A stretch of DNA of 34,678 bases from Bradyrhizobium sp. RP6 (GCF_003837805.1 NZ_RQIT01000039.1:1-34678), one strand, 5' to 3'; shown: positions 1-8,351, counted from the first letter of the stretch. Translations and numbers: made by a program. Notes: a model not told the origin generated them from the letters alone.

Positions 1-24
1 TCCGTGGAGACACCCTCTCCCCAG

Positions 25-48
25 CCCTCCCCCGCTTGCGGGGGAGGG
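25..48. repeat. Perfect palindrome at 3' side of the GGDEF-EAL gene
   Basis: Two perfect 11-base arms (25-35 and 38-48) flank a TT centre, giving a very GC-rich hairpin. It lies about 40 bases past the stop codon of the minus-strand GGDEF-EAL gene and could stop or stabilise its transcript. No T-run follows, so it is not a classical intrinsic terminator. Similar C/G-rich palindromes are scattered in Bradyrhizobium intergenic DNA, so it may simply be a dispersed repeat. Confidence 0.6.
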
Positions 49-89
49 AGCGCACCTCCCGCGTCGCCGGCACTGCGGGACAATGGCTC

Positions 90-2051
90 CTACGCCGCGA
101 AAGTCGCCCGAATCCTCTTCGTCTCCAGCAGCGCCATCACGCCATCCGCGGCCACCGGCCGGCTGACTAGATAACCCTGCACTTCGTCGCAGCTGACCTG
201 CCTGAGATATTCGAGCTGGTCGGCGGTCTCGACACCCTCCGCCACCACGCCGATCTGCAAATCGCGCGCAAGGGAGATCACCGATTTCACGATCGCGGCG
301 CAGTCCGGCTGCACCAGCATGTCGCGGATGAAGGACTGGTCGATCTTGATCCGGCTGAACGGCAGCTTGCGCAGGTAGGTCAGCGATGAGAACCCCGTGC
401 CGAAATCGTCCAGCGCCACCGTGACGCCGAGCTCCAGCAGCGCGTTCAGGATCGATGCGGCCGAGCCGTATTTCGACAGCAGCATCGATTCCGTGATCTC
501 GATCTCGAACCGGTTGGGGGAGACTTTCGCATCGGCCAATGCCTGCACGATGGTCTGGAGGATGGCCGTGTTGTGAAACTGCGACGCGGAGAAATTCACG
601 GCAACCCTGATGTCTTCGGGCCAATCCGCCAACGTCGCGCAGGCGCGGCGGATGACCCATTCGCCGATCTCGTGGATCAGCCCGGTCTCCTCCGCGATCG
701 GGATGAATTCGCTTGGCGGCACCAGCCCGCGCGAAGGATGCTGCCAGCGCAATAGCGCCTCGAAACCGGTGATCCGGTTGGTGCCGAGATCGAGGAATGG
801 CTGAAACACCAGGAACAGCTCGTTTCGTGCGATCGCACCGTCGAGGTCCGCTTGCAGCGCCTTGCGGTCGCGGGACAGCCTGTCGTCGGCTTGCTCGAAG
901 AAGCACACGGTGCCCGGCCCCGCCTTCTTGGCGCGATAGAGCGCAGCGTCGGCATTCTTCATGATATCGAACGGCGTATTGCCGTCGCGTGGCGCCAGCA
1001 CGATGCCGACGCTGGTCGCGCCGACGATCTGACGGCCCTCGATCTGGAACGGTTCAACGAAGGCCGCAACGAAGCGCTCGGCGATTTCGAGCGCATCCTC
1101 CGGCCGCGCCAGATTGGCCATGACCAGCGCGAACTCGTCGCCGCCGATGCGCGCGACGTGCTCGGCCACGCGCGTGCAGCGTTGCAGGCGGCTGGCGACC
1201 TGGACCAGGAATTCGTCCCCGGCGGGATGGCCGAACTTGTCGTTGACGTCCTTGAAGCGGTCGAGATCGAGCAAGAGCACCGCGAATTCCTCGCCGGACA
1301 ATGCGAGTCGCCTCAAGGCGGCATCGAGCGTCTCGTTGAAGGCGACGCGGTTGGGCAGATGGGTCAGGGGATCCAGCCGCACCGTGCGCTCGGCCTCGAT
1401 CTGCCGCATCACGCGCCGCGCGAACGAGAACGAATTGACGAATACGCCGCGCAAGAGGACGCTGCCATAGACCACGACGAGAAAGGCGATCAGCAGGAAG
1501 GCCAGATCGCCGTTCCTGCCGAGGCAGATGGCGATCCCGACGAAGATGGGGGCCGTGAAAGCGATGGCCGCGATCGGGATGGTGGCGAAGGCCAGCGCAC
1601 CGCCGGCCAGCATGCCCGAACACAGGCAGGTGATGACGAGCTGGCCGCCGGTCGAGGCGTTGGCGAAGAAGGCGACCGGGACGATGCCCCAGGCGGAGCC
1701 AAGGATGAAGGCGTTGCGCACCAGCCGGTGCATGGCCCGGCGCGAGACGAATTGCGGCTTGGTGATGCGGCGCGCCGCGTGGGATTGCAGGCCAAAAGCG
1801 ATCGCGGCCCCGGCCACGGTGGCCGCCCAGATCAGGGCGAGGGTCCTGTCCGGCGACTGCCACAGTGCGATGGCGAGCACGATGGCGTTGCAGGCATTGC
1901 CGAGCATGATGCCGACCGAATAGCTGAGCACCAGCGACATCTGTTCGGCGCGGATATGCCCGGCCATGGCTTCGTCGGTTGCGGGACCGCCAAAGGCCGA
2001 CAGATCGCCGGCGAACAGCCGTGCGACATAGTTGGTCGTTTGAGTCCGCAT
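90..2051 (-). CDS. Membrane GGDEF-EAL cyclic-di-GMP signalling protein
   Basis: An N-terminal hydrophobic region with about six membrane segments is followed by a GGDEF domain and an EAL domain. Such proteins make and/or break cyclic di-GMP at the inner membrane. Counting from the ATG at 2051, the GGDEF motif is intact at residues about 303-307 and the EAL signature (FEALLRW) starts near 430. The EAL domain keeps DDFGTG and an EGVE motif, so phosphodiesterase activity is likely. The usual RxxD inhibitory site before GGDEF reads RVAE, so product inhibition may be weak. A longer version could start at a TTG at 2108, but the AAAGG there sits only one or two bases from that codon. The ATG at 2051 has a weak AGG at reasonable spacing. 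No periplasmic sensor domain is visible, so the membrane region itself may be the input. Confidence 0.93.
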   Translation of the reverse strand: MRTQTTNYVARLFAGDLSAFGGPATDEAMAGHIRAEQMSLVLSYSVGIMLGNACNAIVLAIALWQSPDRTLALIWAATVAGAAIAFGLQSHAARRITKPQFVSRRAMHRLVRNAFILGSAWGIVPVAFFANASTGGQLVITCLCSGMLAGGALAFATIPIAAIAFTAPIFVGIAICLGRNGDLAFLLIAFLVVVYGSVLLRGVFVNSFSFARRVMRQIEAERTVRLDPLTHLPNRVAFNETLDAALRRLALSGEEFAVLLLDLDRFKDVNDKFGHPAGDEFLVQVASRLQRCTRVAEHVARIGGDEFALVMANLARPEDALEIAERFVAAFVEPFQIEGRQIVGATSVGIVLAPRDGNTPFDIMKNADAALYRAKKAGPGTVCFFEQADDRLSRDRKALQADLDGAIARNELFLVFQPFLDLGTNRITGFEALLRWQHPSRGLVPPSEFIPIAEETGLIHEIGEWVIRRACATLADWPEDIRVAVNFSASQFHNTAILQTIVQALADAKVSPNRFEIEITESMLLSKYGSAASILNALLELGVTVALDDFGTGFSSLTYLRKLPFSRIKIDQSFIRDMLVQPDCAAIVKSVISLARDLQIGVVAEGVETADQLEYLRQVSCDEVQGYLVSRPVAADGVMALLETKRIRATFAA

Positions 2052-2516
2052 TCGATAGCCTGGCAGCACCGGCCGTTTGTCCGGCTCGATCGGGAGAATT
2101 CGTTGCAAACCTTTGACGAACTATGAATTATCCCCGTTCGCCACGACCGGCGTGACCACATCTGCGTGTTCAAATCGCGGTATCGATAACAAAATCGATA
2201 CGAACGCGCGGCTGTGCGGTTGTGCACCGGGCCTTAAACTCGCGCCGCAGTCAGGCCAGCATGAAGGTCGGCCGCCCCCGATAGCGGGCCTGACCAGAGG
2301 TCCGGGGCGGGCCCAGATCCGGGTCTTCATGATCCGCACCGAGTTCGGTGTGCGGGCCCTGCGTCAGGCCGGATCGGCCGGGGCAGGCGTCAGTCCGCCT
2401 TGCGCCGCCGGCAGGCGGGCAAACGCGCTGCAGCGCAGCTACGGAACAACGTTACATCTGGAAATTCACGGGAACGAAACGTGGCGTCAGTCTTTTTCGG
2501 CCTTTGGGAGGTGCGC
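2052..2516. other. Intergenic region between divergent genes
   Basis: This stretch of about 460 bases holds no convincing gene. It contains the 8-base inverted repeat at 2180-2201 and a possible minus-strand -10 (GATAAT, read on the minus strand near 2123-2128) before the GGDEF-EAL gene. Near its right end are two GGAAC boxes (2443 and 2471). The second is followed after 16 bases by CTTT, a poor match to the EcfG promoter. A GC-rich stretch at 2240-2400 shows several short self-complementary pieces but nothing I recognise. Confidence 0.5.
2180..2201. promoter_or_regulatory. Perfect inverted repeat, possible operator of GGDEF-EAL gene
   Basis: GTATCGAT and ATCGATAC form perfect 8-base arms around the AT-rich spacer AACAAA. 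The 22-base dyad lies about 130 bases upstream of the ATG of the minus-strand GGDEF-EAL gene. Size and AT-rich centre fit a dimeric repressor or activator site. The cognate regulator is unknown. Confidence 0.4.
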
Positions 2517-2804
2517 ATGACTTCTCAGACCATCGAAGGCGCCTGTGCATTCGCTTGGCGAAACTATCTGCTGCTCAACAGCGGCATCAGCGAGAACGAC
2601 AACAGGCGTTCCGCGCTCTATCGCTACGTCACCGACCTTCGCGATATGGGCGAAGACAATTTTGATCTCTTGCAAATAGCGGCAGTCGCATATTTGAAGA
2701 AGTTGGACGAGCTGCATGATGACCGCTGTGCGAGACTCGCGGCGGATCAAGTCTTGGCCGAGTGTTTGGAATCGCGCAGTGCACAGCCAACACGGAGATC
2801 ATAA
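2517..2804 (+). CDS. Small conserved-type hypothetical protein, 95 aa
   Basis: I do not recognise a named family. The protein is 95 residues, soluble and without a signal peptide or membrane segment. It looks helical, with an acidic middle (LRDMGEDNFDLLQIAAVAYLKKLDEL) and a basic tail. The start is well supported by a GGGAGGT ribosome site six to ten bases before the ATG, and the frame shows normal codon bias. It lies 22 bases upstream of another small gene on the same strand, so the two are probably cotranscribed. A weak EcfG-like box (GGAAC, 16 bases, CTTT) sits just upstream, which would fit a stress gene but is not strong evidence. Confidence 0.75.
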   Translation: MTSQTIEGACAFAWRNYLLLNSGISENDNRRSALYRYVTDLRDMGEDNFDLLQIAAVAYLKKLDELHDDRCARLAADQVLAECLESRSAQPTRRS

Positions 2805-2826
2805 CACCTAACAAGGAGCGAAAGAC

Positions 2827-3069
2827 ATGGCAGACAAAACCGCCAGCGCAGATCGTTTCGCGCGCGATACCCGAGGGAGCATTGCCGCGGCGACAGCAAT
2901 CGGCATCAACGCGTTGAAGCCAATCATGCACTTTCAGATCTCAGTGCTCAGGATGTGGGCGGATAGTATTGAGAGGTTCGCGAGCAGCTACGACAAACGG
3001 CTGGAGGAAACCGCCACGTCCGTCGACGGACAGGCAGATGAACGGTCAGGCAAGGAGCGTGCCGCATAA
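2827..3069 (+). CDS. Small hypothetical protein, 80 aa
   Basis: This 80-residue soluble protein begins after a clear AAGGAG ribosome site. Its middle (ALKPIMHFQISVLRMWADSIERF) looks like an amphipathic helix, and the C-terminal third is highly charged (Glu, Asp, Lys, Arg). The pattern recalls short phasin-like granule proteins, but no phasin signature is clear and I would not assign that function. It follows the 95-residue protein by 22 bases in a probable two-gene operon. Confidence 0.7.
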   Translation: MADKTASADRFARDTRGSIAAATAIGINALKPIMHFQISVLRMWADSIERFASSYDKRLEETATSVDGQADERSGKERAA

Positions 3070-3181
3070 ATCAGCGCGGATGGGGGAAGCCGCTCTGGAG
3101 TCGGCGGTAAGCTGTCGCCGATGCTAGGCCCTTCGCCCAGGCGTCGCGGCTGACTTCTGCGCCCTTATCTCCGTGCACTGG

Positions 3182-3547
3182 TCAGCGTCCGAGCTGTTTC
3201 GGATCGTAATAGAAGCGCTCCTCGACTAGCTTGTCGCCCCGCCAGGTCTGCCACGCGATCTCGTCCAGCGTCCGTGTGACGCCTTCGGCATTGGTGAAGC
3301 TGAAGGTCCAGCGCGTCGCGACATGGTCACCTTCGATCAGGCTCGGTCCGACGCGGACGGCCTTGACCTCTTTGGACGCCGCCAGCACGCCGCGCTCCTT
3401 GGCGACGAGCTTGTCGCGCCCGACCGTCGGGGCGGCGTTGTTCTCGTAAGTCGCGGCATCAGGCGTATAGAACTGTTCGATCGCGCCGACGAAGTCCCCA
3501 TCCTCCAGACGTCTGGCGAATGCTTCGACGATGTCACGGCTGGGCAT
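3182..3547 (-). CDS. SnoaL-like / NTF2-fold protein
   Basis: A 121-residue single-domain protein with the SnoaL/NTF2-like cone-fold pattern: an N-terminal helix (IVEAFARRLEDGDFVGAIEQFY), a DAATYENNAAP stretch, and strands ending in DEIAWQTWRGDKLVEERFYYDPKQL. Members are small polyketide cyclases, isomerases or stress proteins; the substrate cannot be read here. A GTG at 3559 could add four residues, but the ATG at 3547 has a better-placed GAG ribosome site. The gene is transcribed away from a TetR gene, and the shared upstream region carries two tandem palindromes, so it is very likely a target of that repressor. Confidence 0.85.
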   Translation of the reverse strand: MPSRDIVEAFARRLEDGDFVGAIEQFYTPDAATYENNAAPTVGRDKLVAKERGVLAASKEVKAVRVGPSLIEGDHVATRWTFSFTNAEGVTRTLDEIAWQTWRGDKLVEERFYYDPKQLGR

Positions 3548-3565
3548 GGCACATCTCACAATATA

Positions 3566-3603
3566 ACCGACTCATAGTCGGTAAATACCGACCCGTGGTC
3601 GAA
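3566..3603. promoter_or_regulatory. Tandem TetR-type operators in divergent promoter region
   Basis: The first site, 3566-3582, is a perfect dyad: ACCGACT, three bases, AGTCGGT. The second, 3587-3603, has the same left half-site (ACCGACC) and an imperfect right half (GGTCGAA, five of seven matches). The centres are 21 bases apart, two helical turns, so two repressor dimers could sit on one face of the DNA. The sequence resembles known TetR-family sites of the ACCGAC-GTCGGT type. The location between the SnoaL-like gene and the tetR gene suggests control of both. Confidence 0.7.
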
Positions 3604-3646
3604 AAGTCAACTGGCCGCCTCCCGTGAATTCGGTTAGACGGGATTC

Positions 3647-4237
3647 ATGGCGAGACAGGCGGAGCGGCGCGCTGCGACAACCGAAGCGATCCTGACGGCA
3701 GCGCGCCGCTTGTTCGGGACGCAAGGCTTTGCCGCCACCACCATGGACGAGATCGCGGAAGGCGCTTCCGTCGCCAAGGGCGCCGTCTATCATCACTTCA
3801 AGACCAAGGAGGCGGTGTTCGAAGCCGTGTTCGACCAGGTCTCGCGCGATCTCGTTGTCGAGATCGATCGCACGGCACGGGCCCAGAAGGACGTGCTCGC
3901 CGCGATGGTTGCCGGCACCCAGCATTACTTTACCGCGACCGCGAAGGGCCCGACCGGCCAGATCATTTTACGCGACGGTCCCGCCGTGCTCGGCTGGGAA
4001 CGCTGGCGCGAGATCGACGCCAGGCATTTCGGCGGAAAGCTGCCGCGCGCGATTGCGGCGGCCATGGAGGCCGGCCTGATCGCCCGCCAGCCGGTCGAGC
4101 CGCTGGCACGGCTGCTGCTCGGCGCAGTCACGGAGGCCGCGGTCGCCTGCGCCGGACGGGCCGACATCGCAAGGGCAGGCGCGGAATACGCCCGTGCGTT
4201 CAAGTCGCTGGTCGAGGCGCTGCGCGTGCGCGAATGA
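3647..4237 (+). CDS. TetR/AcrR-family transcriptional regulator
   Basis: At 196 residues this has the usual TetR size. The N-terminal helix-turn-helix is clear at residues about 10-56 (AILTAARRLFGTQGFAATTMDEIAEG, then VAKGAVYHHFKTKEAVFEAVF). The C-terminal half is the ligand-binding and dimerisation region; its ligand is unknown. The gene diverges from the SnoaL-like gene, and the double palindrome at 3566-3603 lies 44 bases before its start, so autoregulation plus control of the divergent gene is the simplest model. The GMC oxidoreductase starts 53 bases downstream on the same strand and might be in the same regulon. Confidence 0.92.
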   Translation: MARQAERRAATTEAILTAARRLFGTQGFAATTMDEIAEGASVAKGAVYHHFKTKEAVFEAVFDQVSRDLVVEIDRTARAQKDVLAAMVAGTQHYFTATAKGPTGQIILRDGPAVLGWERWREIDARHFGGKLPRAIAAAMEAGLIARQPVEPLARLLLGAVTEAAVACAGRADIARAGAEYARAFKSLVEALRVRE

Positions 4238-4290
4238 TTGTGCTAAGTGAACGACGGAAACGCCCCCACCAACAAGAAGAACAGTAGCGC

Positions 4291-5916
4291 ATGAACGCAA
4301 ATCCCTCCCTCGCGCCGTCCGATCCCGAATTCGACTACGTCATCGTCGGCGCCGGCTCCGCCGGCTGCGTGCTCGCCAACAGGCTCTCCGCGAGCGGCAA
4401 GCACAGCGTGCTGCTGCTCGAAGCAGGCCCGAAGGATTCCAACATCTGGATCCACGTGCCGCTCGGCTATGGCAAGCTGTTCAAGGAGAAGACGGTCAAC
4501 TGGATGTACCAGACAGAGCCGGAGCCGGAACTGAAGGGCCGCCAGGTGTTCCAGCCGCGCGGCAAGACACTGGGCGGGTCGAGCTCGATCAACGGCCTGC
4601 TCTATGTTCGCGGCCAGCACGAGGACTATGACCGCTGGCGCCAGCTCGGCAACACCGGCTGGGGCTATGACGACGTGCTGCCCTATTTCAAGAAGGCCGA
4701 GAACCAGTCGCGCGGTGCGGATCAGTATCACGGCACGGGCGGTCCGCTGCCGGTGTCCAACATGATCGTGACCGATCCGCTGTCGAAAGCCTTCATCGAC
4801 GCCGCGGTCGAGAGCGGTCTGCCCTACAATCCTGATTTCAACGGCGCGACCCAGGAAGGCGTCGGCCTGTTTCAGACCACGACGCGCAACGGCCGGCGCG
4901 CCTCGACGTCGGTGGCCTATCTCGGTCCCGCGAAGGCGCGCAGCAATCTGAAGATCGAGACCTCCGCCCACGCTCAGCGCATCCTGTTCGAAGGGCGCCG
5001 AGCCGCAGGCGTCGAATACCGGCAAGGCGCCACCTTGCGCCGCGCCCGCGCGCGGCGGGAAGTCGTCGTGTCGAGCGGCGCCTACAACTCGCCGCAGCTG
5101 CTTCAGCTCTCAGGCGTCGGGCCCAGCGATCTCCTGCGCAAGCATGGCATCGAGGTGGTGCTCGATGCTGCCGGCGTGGGCCATGATCTGCAGGATCACA
5201 TGCAGGTCCGCATCGTCATGCGCTGCTCGCAGAAGATCACGCTCAACGACACCATCAACCATCCGCTTCGCCGCACCATGGCCGGCGCACGCTATGCGCT
5301 GTTCCGCAAGGGCTGGCTGACGATTGCGGCCGGCACGGCGGGCGCGTTCTTCAAGACCAGCCCGCGTCTCGCCTCGCCCGACATCCAGGTCCATTTCCTG
5401 CCGTTCTCGACCGACAAGATGGGCGAGAAGCTGCACGATTTCTCCGGCTTCACGGCGTCAGTGTGCCAGCTCCGGCCCGAGAGCCGCGGTAGCCTGCGCA
5501 TCAAGAGCGCCGACCCGACCGTGCCGCCGGAGATCCGCATCAACTACATGTCGACCGAGACCGACCGCACCACCAATGTCGAGGGCATCAAGATGCTGCG
5601 CAAGATATTGAACGCACCGGCGCTGAAACCGTTCGTGGTCAGCGAGCAAGACCCCGGCGCGAAGGTATCAACCGACGCGGAGATACTGGATTATTGCCGG
5701 GAGCGCGGCAGCACCATCTATCATCCGACCTCGACCTGTCGTATGGGCAACGACGCGCTCGCGGTAGTCGATCAGCGGCTGAAGGTGAGGGGGCTCGACG
5801 GCCTTCGCGTCGTCGACGGCTCGATCATGCCGGACCTCGTCTCGGGGAACACCAACGCGCCGATCATCATGATCGCCGAAAAGGCCTCCGACATGATATT
5901 GGAGGATGCGCGTTAA
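4291..5916 (+). CDS. GMC-family FAD-dependent oxidoreductase (choline dehydrogenase-like)
   Basis: This 541-residue protein has the full length and architecture of glucose-methanol-choline oxidoreductases. The FAD-binding GAGSAG is at residues 20-25, followed by the GMC signature region (PRGKTLGGSSSING). The C-terminal active site keeps the conserved His (H478 in the YHPTSTCRMG motif) and the Asn of GNTNAP. Enzymes of this family oxidise alcohols to aldehydes, passing electrons to quinones or oxygen. The closest sort by motif is the choline/alcohol dehydrogenase group, but the substrate is not determined and betA should not be assumed, since no betB or betI partner is present. No signal peptide is seen. 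The hemC-like gene starts 24 bases downstream, so the two may be cotranscribed. Confidence 0.92.
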   Translation: MNANPSLAPSDPEFDYVIVGAGSAGCVLANRLSASGKHSVLLLEAGPKDSNIWIHVPLGYGKLFKEKTVNWMYQTEPEPELKGRQVFQPRGKTLGGSSSINGLLYVRGQHEDYDRWRQLGNTGWGYDDVLPYFKKAENQSRGADQYHGTGGPLPVSNMIVTDPLSKAFIDAAVESGLPYNPDFNGATQEGVGLFQTTTRNGRRASTSVAYLGPAKARSNLKIETSAHAQRILFEGRRAAGVEYRQGATLRRARARREVVVSSGAYNSPQLLQLSGVGPSDLLRKHGIEVVLDAAGVGHDLQDHMQVRIVMRCSQKITLNDTINHPLRRTMAGARYALFRKGWLTIAAGTAGAFFKTSPRLASPDIQVHFLPFSTDKMGEKLHDFSGFTASVCQLRPESRGSLRIKSADPTVPPEIRINYMSTETDRTTNVEGIKMLRKILNAPALKPFVVSEQDPGAKVSTDAEILDYCRERGSTIYHPTSTCRMGNDALAVVDQRLKVRGLDGLRVVDGSIMPDLVSGNTNAPIIMIAEKASDMILEDAR

Positions 5917-5940
5917 TTCGCAGTTTGAAAGGATTTGGAC

Positions 5941-6921
5941 TTGGCTACGCGACTGAGGATCGGCACACGCAAGAGCGCGATGGCGCTGGCACAGACGGAA
6001 GAGATTGCGCGCCGCCTGACCGCCGCCGTGCCCGGTCTCGATGTCGAAATCGTCAAGTTCGACACCACGGGCGATCTCGACCAGACCAGCAAGCTCTTGC
6101 CGCATGGCGGCAAGGGCGGCGCCTTCGTGGCGCAGATCCGCGCTGCCGTGCTGTCGGGCGAGCTCCAGGCGGCGATGCATTCGCTGAAGGACATGCCCGG
6201 CAACGAGGATACGCCCGGCCTCGTCATCGGCGCCACGCTGTCGCGCGATCCGCCTGGTGATGCGCTGGTGCTGCGCGACGGCGTGACCCTGGAGGCGCTG
6301 CGCCAGTCCCGCGGCAAGGGTTTCAAGATCGGCACCAACGCGGTGCGCCGAGCGGCCTATGCGCGGCGGCTGTTTCCCGATGTCGAGGTCATCCACTTCC
6401 GCGGCGCCGCTGACACGCGTGTTCGCAAGCTCGACAATGGCGAGAAGCAGCGCCTGCCGGATGGCGGCGCGGTGGGGCCTGCCGATGCGCTGATCATGGC
6501 CCGTTCCGGCCTCGATCGCGTTGGTTTGGCGAACCGCATCGCCTACGAATTCTCCGCAGCGGAGATGCTGCCGGCGGCAGGGCAGGGCATCGTCGCGGTC
6601 GAATGCGCCGCGCAGGATTGGCAGACGCGACAGATCCTGTCGTCGATCGACGACGCCTCTGCGCACGCTTCCGCCGACGCCGAGCGGGAGGTGCTGTGGG
6701 TGCTCAATGGTCACTGCAATTCGCCGGTCGCGGGCTTCTCGACCATCACGGGCGATCACATGTCGCTCACTGCCTCGGTGCTCGACCTCTCCGGCAACAC
6801 CATCATCGAAGCCTCGCGCACCGGGCCCGCCAACCGTCCGCGCGAGCTCGGCCGCGCGGTCGGATTGGACCTGCTGGCGAAGGGTGCGGCGGAGATCATC
6901 GAGCGCAGCCGGCCGCGCTAA
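5941..6921 (+). CDS. hemC: Hydroxymethylbilane synthase (HemC) family, divergent form
   Basis: Hydroxymethylbilane synthase joins four porphobilinogens into the linear tetrapyrrole for haem synthesis in the cytoplasm. The 326-residue protein keeps the key residues: RIGTRKSAMALAQ at the start, HSLKDMP with the catalytic Asp (D84), GTNAVRR, FRGAADTR and the cofactor-binding Cys (C259 in GHCNSP). It departs from the family in two ways. The near-invariant RGN(V/I)xTR reads RGAADTR, and about a dozen extra residues (around EKQRLPDGGAVGPA) sit where the usual DxGxYDAIILA follows. It may therefore be a paralog or specialised form. The start is taken as the TTG at 5941, seven bases after AAGGA; a TTG at 5935 is too close to that site. 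hemE lies convergent downstream. Confidence 0.8.
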   Translation: MATRLRIGTRKSAMALAQTEEIARRLTAAVPGLDVEIVKFDTTGDLDQTSKLLPHGGKGGAFVAQIRAAVLSGELQAAMHSLKDMPGNEDTPGLVIGATLSRDPPGDALVLRDGVTLEALRQSRGKGFKIGTNAVRRAAYARRLFPDVEVIHFRGAADTRVRKLDNGEKQRLPDGGAVGPADALIMARSGLDRVGLANRIAYEFSAAEMLPAAGQGIVAVECAAQDWQTRQILSSIDDASAHASADAEREVLWVLNGHCNSPVAGFSTITGDHMSLTASVLDLSGNTIIEASRTGPANRPRELGRAVGLDLLAKGAAEIIERSRPR

Positions 6922-7256
6922 GGCGCTTTCGGCTGCCGACGTCGGCATTGCCAGCGCAGCGAAGCAATCCAGACTGCTACCCGCGGAAAGACTCTGGATT
7001 ACTTCGCTGCGCTCGCAATGACGGGTGTGGTGGGGAAGCGCCGTCGCACCCGCGCTCCAGCAGGCCGCTTGGCACGCTGGTCCTTCTCAAAACGGGTCAG
7101 TGGCGATGATGCCACTATGCCCCTGTTTTGCCCGACGGGTCAAATCTCGTCGCTTCCGGACCTAAAGCTGCGCCGTGCGAAATTCTCCAATGATTTGTAC
7201 TGTGCATGGGGTTGTTTTCGCACTTTTTGTATCCGCCCGCCTAAGAGGCGGAAAAA
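6922..7256. other. Intergenic region between convergent hemC and hemE
   Basis: This 335-base stretch has no gene. Its left part is the palindromic repeat at 6946-7024. Further on, near 7094-7112, is a short hairpin (AGTGGC, GATGAT, GCCACT), and the octamer ACGGGTCA appears twice (about 7092 and 7136). Close to the hemE stop, CCGCC/GGCGG arms (about 7235-7250) could form a weak hairpin, but no good T-run follows on either strand. Confidence 0.5.
6946..7024. repeat. Dispersed palindromic repeat, copy 1
   Basis: A long imperfect inverted repeat with arms of the form CATTGCxAGCGCAGCGAAGC and its complement, enclosing CAATCCAGA/TCTGGATTA. The same element occurs almost perfectly at 33806-33885 and as a degraded copy at 29838-29897. 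It sits between two convergent genes, where its large RNA hairpin could serve as a bidirectional transcript end. REP-like elements of this kind are common in Bradyrhizobium intergenic DNA. Confidence 0.85.
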
Positions 7257-8291
7257 TCAGCCCCGCACCCGCCTGATCATCTGCTCGACATGGGCGATCG
7301 GCGTTTCCGGCTGGATGCCGTGGCCGAGGTTGAAGATCAGCCGCCCGGCAGCAAAATTGGCCAGCACGGTGTCGACCGCGCGGTCGAGCGCGGCGCCGCC
7401 CGTGATCAGCACCAGCGGATCGAGATTGCCCTGCACCGCAACCTTGCTCTGCACCCGCTCGCGAATGAAGGCCGGCTCTGCGGTCCAGTCGATGCTGACC
7501 GCGTTGACGCGGGTTGCCTCGACATAGCCGGGCAGCAGCGCCCCGGCGCCGCGCGGGAAACCGATGATTTTCGCGTCCGGCACCTTGGCTCTTACGCCCT
7601 CCACGATGCGCCGCGTCGGCTCGGTCGACCAGCGCGCGAACTCGGCAGGCGGCAGCACGCCGGCCCAGGTGTCGAAGATCTGTAGCGCGTCGGCACCGGC
7701 GGCGAGCTGTGCCAACAGATACTCGATCGAGCTGTCGACCAGTACGTCGATGATCTCTGAGAAAGCTTCAGGATGGCGGTATGCCATCATCCGGGCCGGT
7801 GCCTGGTCCGGCGTGCCGTGCCCCGCGACCATGTAGGTCGCGACCGTCCAGGGGGCGCCGCAGAAGCCGATCAGCGCGACCTTGGGGTCGAGCGCGCCGC
7901 GCACGATCTTGAGCGCCTCGAACACCGGCTCGAGCTTGCCGAAATCTGCGCGCGGCGCCAGCGTCGCCACCCTGGCCGGATCGTCCAGCGGCTCGAGCCG
8001 CGGGCCCTCGCCGACCTCGAACCGCACCTCACGTCCGAGCGCATAGGGGATCACCAGAATGTCGGAGAAGATGATCGCCGCATCGAAGCCGAACCTGCGG
8101 ATCGGCTGCAGCGTCACCTCGGCGGCAAGCTCCGGGTTGAAGCAGAGATCGAGGAAGCCGCCTGCCTTGGCGCGCACCTCGCGATATTCCGGAAGGTAAC
8201 GCCCGGCCTGCCGCATCATCCACACAGGCGGGATGGTCTGGCGCTGGCCGGAGAGCACGTCGATGAAAGGCTTTCTTGCAGACTGGGGCAC
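7257..8291 (-). CDS. hemE: Uroporphyrinogen decarboxylase
   Basis: HemE removes four carboxyl groups from uroporphyrinogen III to give coproporphyrinogen III in cytoplasmic haem synthesis. The 344-residue protein is full length and canonical. The N-terminal signature PPVWMMRQAGRYLPEYRE and the motifs FSDILVIPYALG, GFCGAPWTVATYM, QIFDTWAG and FNLGHGIQPETP are all intact, including the catalytic Asp in the FSDIL motif. The start is a GTG at 8291 with AGGA six bases upstream. In many alphaproteobacteria hemE is followed by hemJ and rho; here it converges instead on a hemC-like gene, so either the local order is rearranged or this is an extra copy. Confidence 0.95.
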   Translation of the reverse strand: MPQSARKPFIDVLSGQRQTIPPVWMMRQAGRYLPEYREVRAKAGGFLDLCFNPELAAEVTLQPIRRFGFDAAIIFSDILVIPYALGREVRFEVGEGPRLEPLDDPARVATLAPRADFGKLEPVFEALKIVRGALDPKVALIGFCGAPWTVATYMVAGHGTPDQAPARMMAYRHPEAFSEIIDVLVDSSIEYLLAQLAAGADALQIFDTWAGVLPPAEFARWSTEPTRRIVEGVRAKVPDAKIIGFPRGAGALLPGYVEATRVNAVSIDWTAEPAFIRERVQSKVAVQGNLDPLVLITGGAALDRAVDTVLANFAAGRLIFNLGHGIQPETPIAHVEQMIRRVRG

Positions 8292-8351
8292 GAATGGTCC
8301 TGAAGAGGGTTATCGCTCCTGATACACCGCCGCGGCCCTCAGCGGAACAGG

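Noticed and set aside
852..2126. 424-codon plus-strand frame opposite the GGDEF-EAL gene
   Set aside because: Antisense shadow; the GGDEF and EAL motifs on the other strand settle the coding strand.
2471..2495. EcfG promoter before the 95-residue protein
   Set aside because: The -35 matches, but the -10 reads CTTT instead of CGTT; too weak to call alone.
4291..5916. Naming the GMC oxidoreductase betA
   Set aside because: Choline-specific context (betB, betI, transport genes) is absent, and the GMC family has many alcohol substrates.
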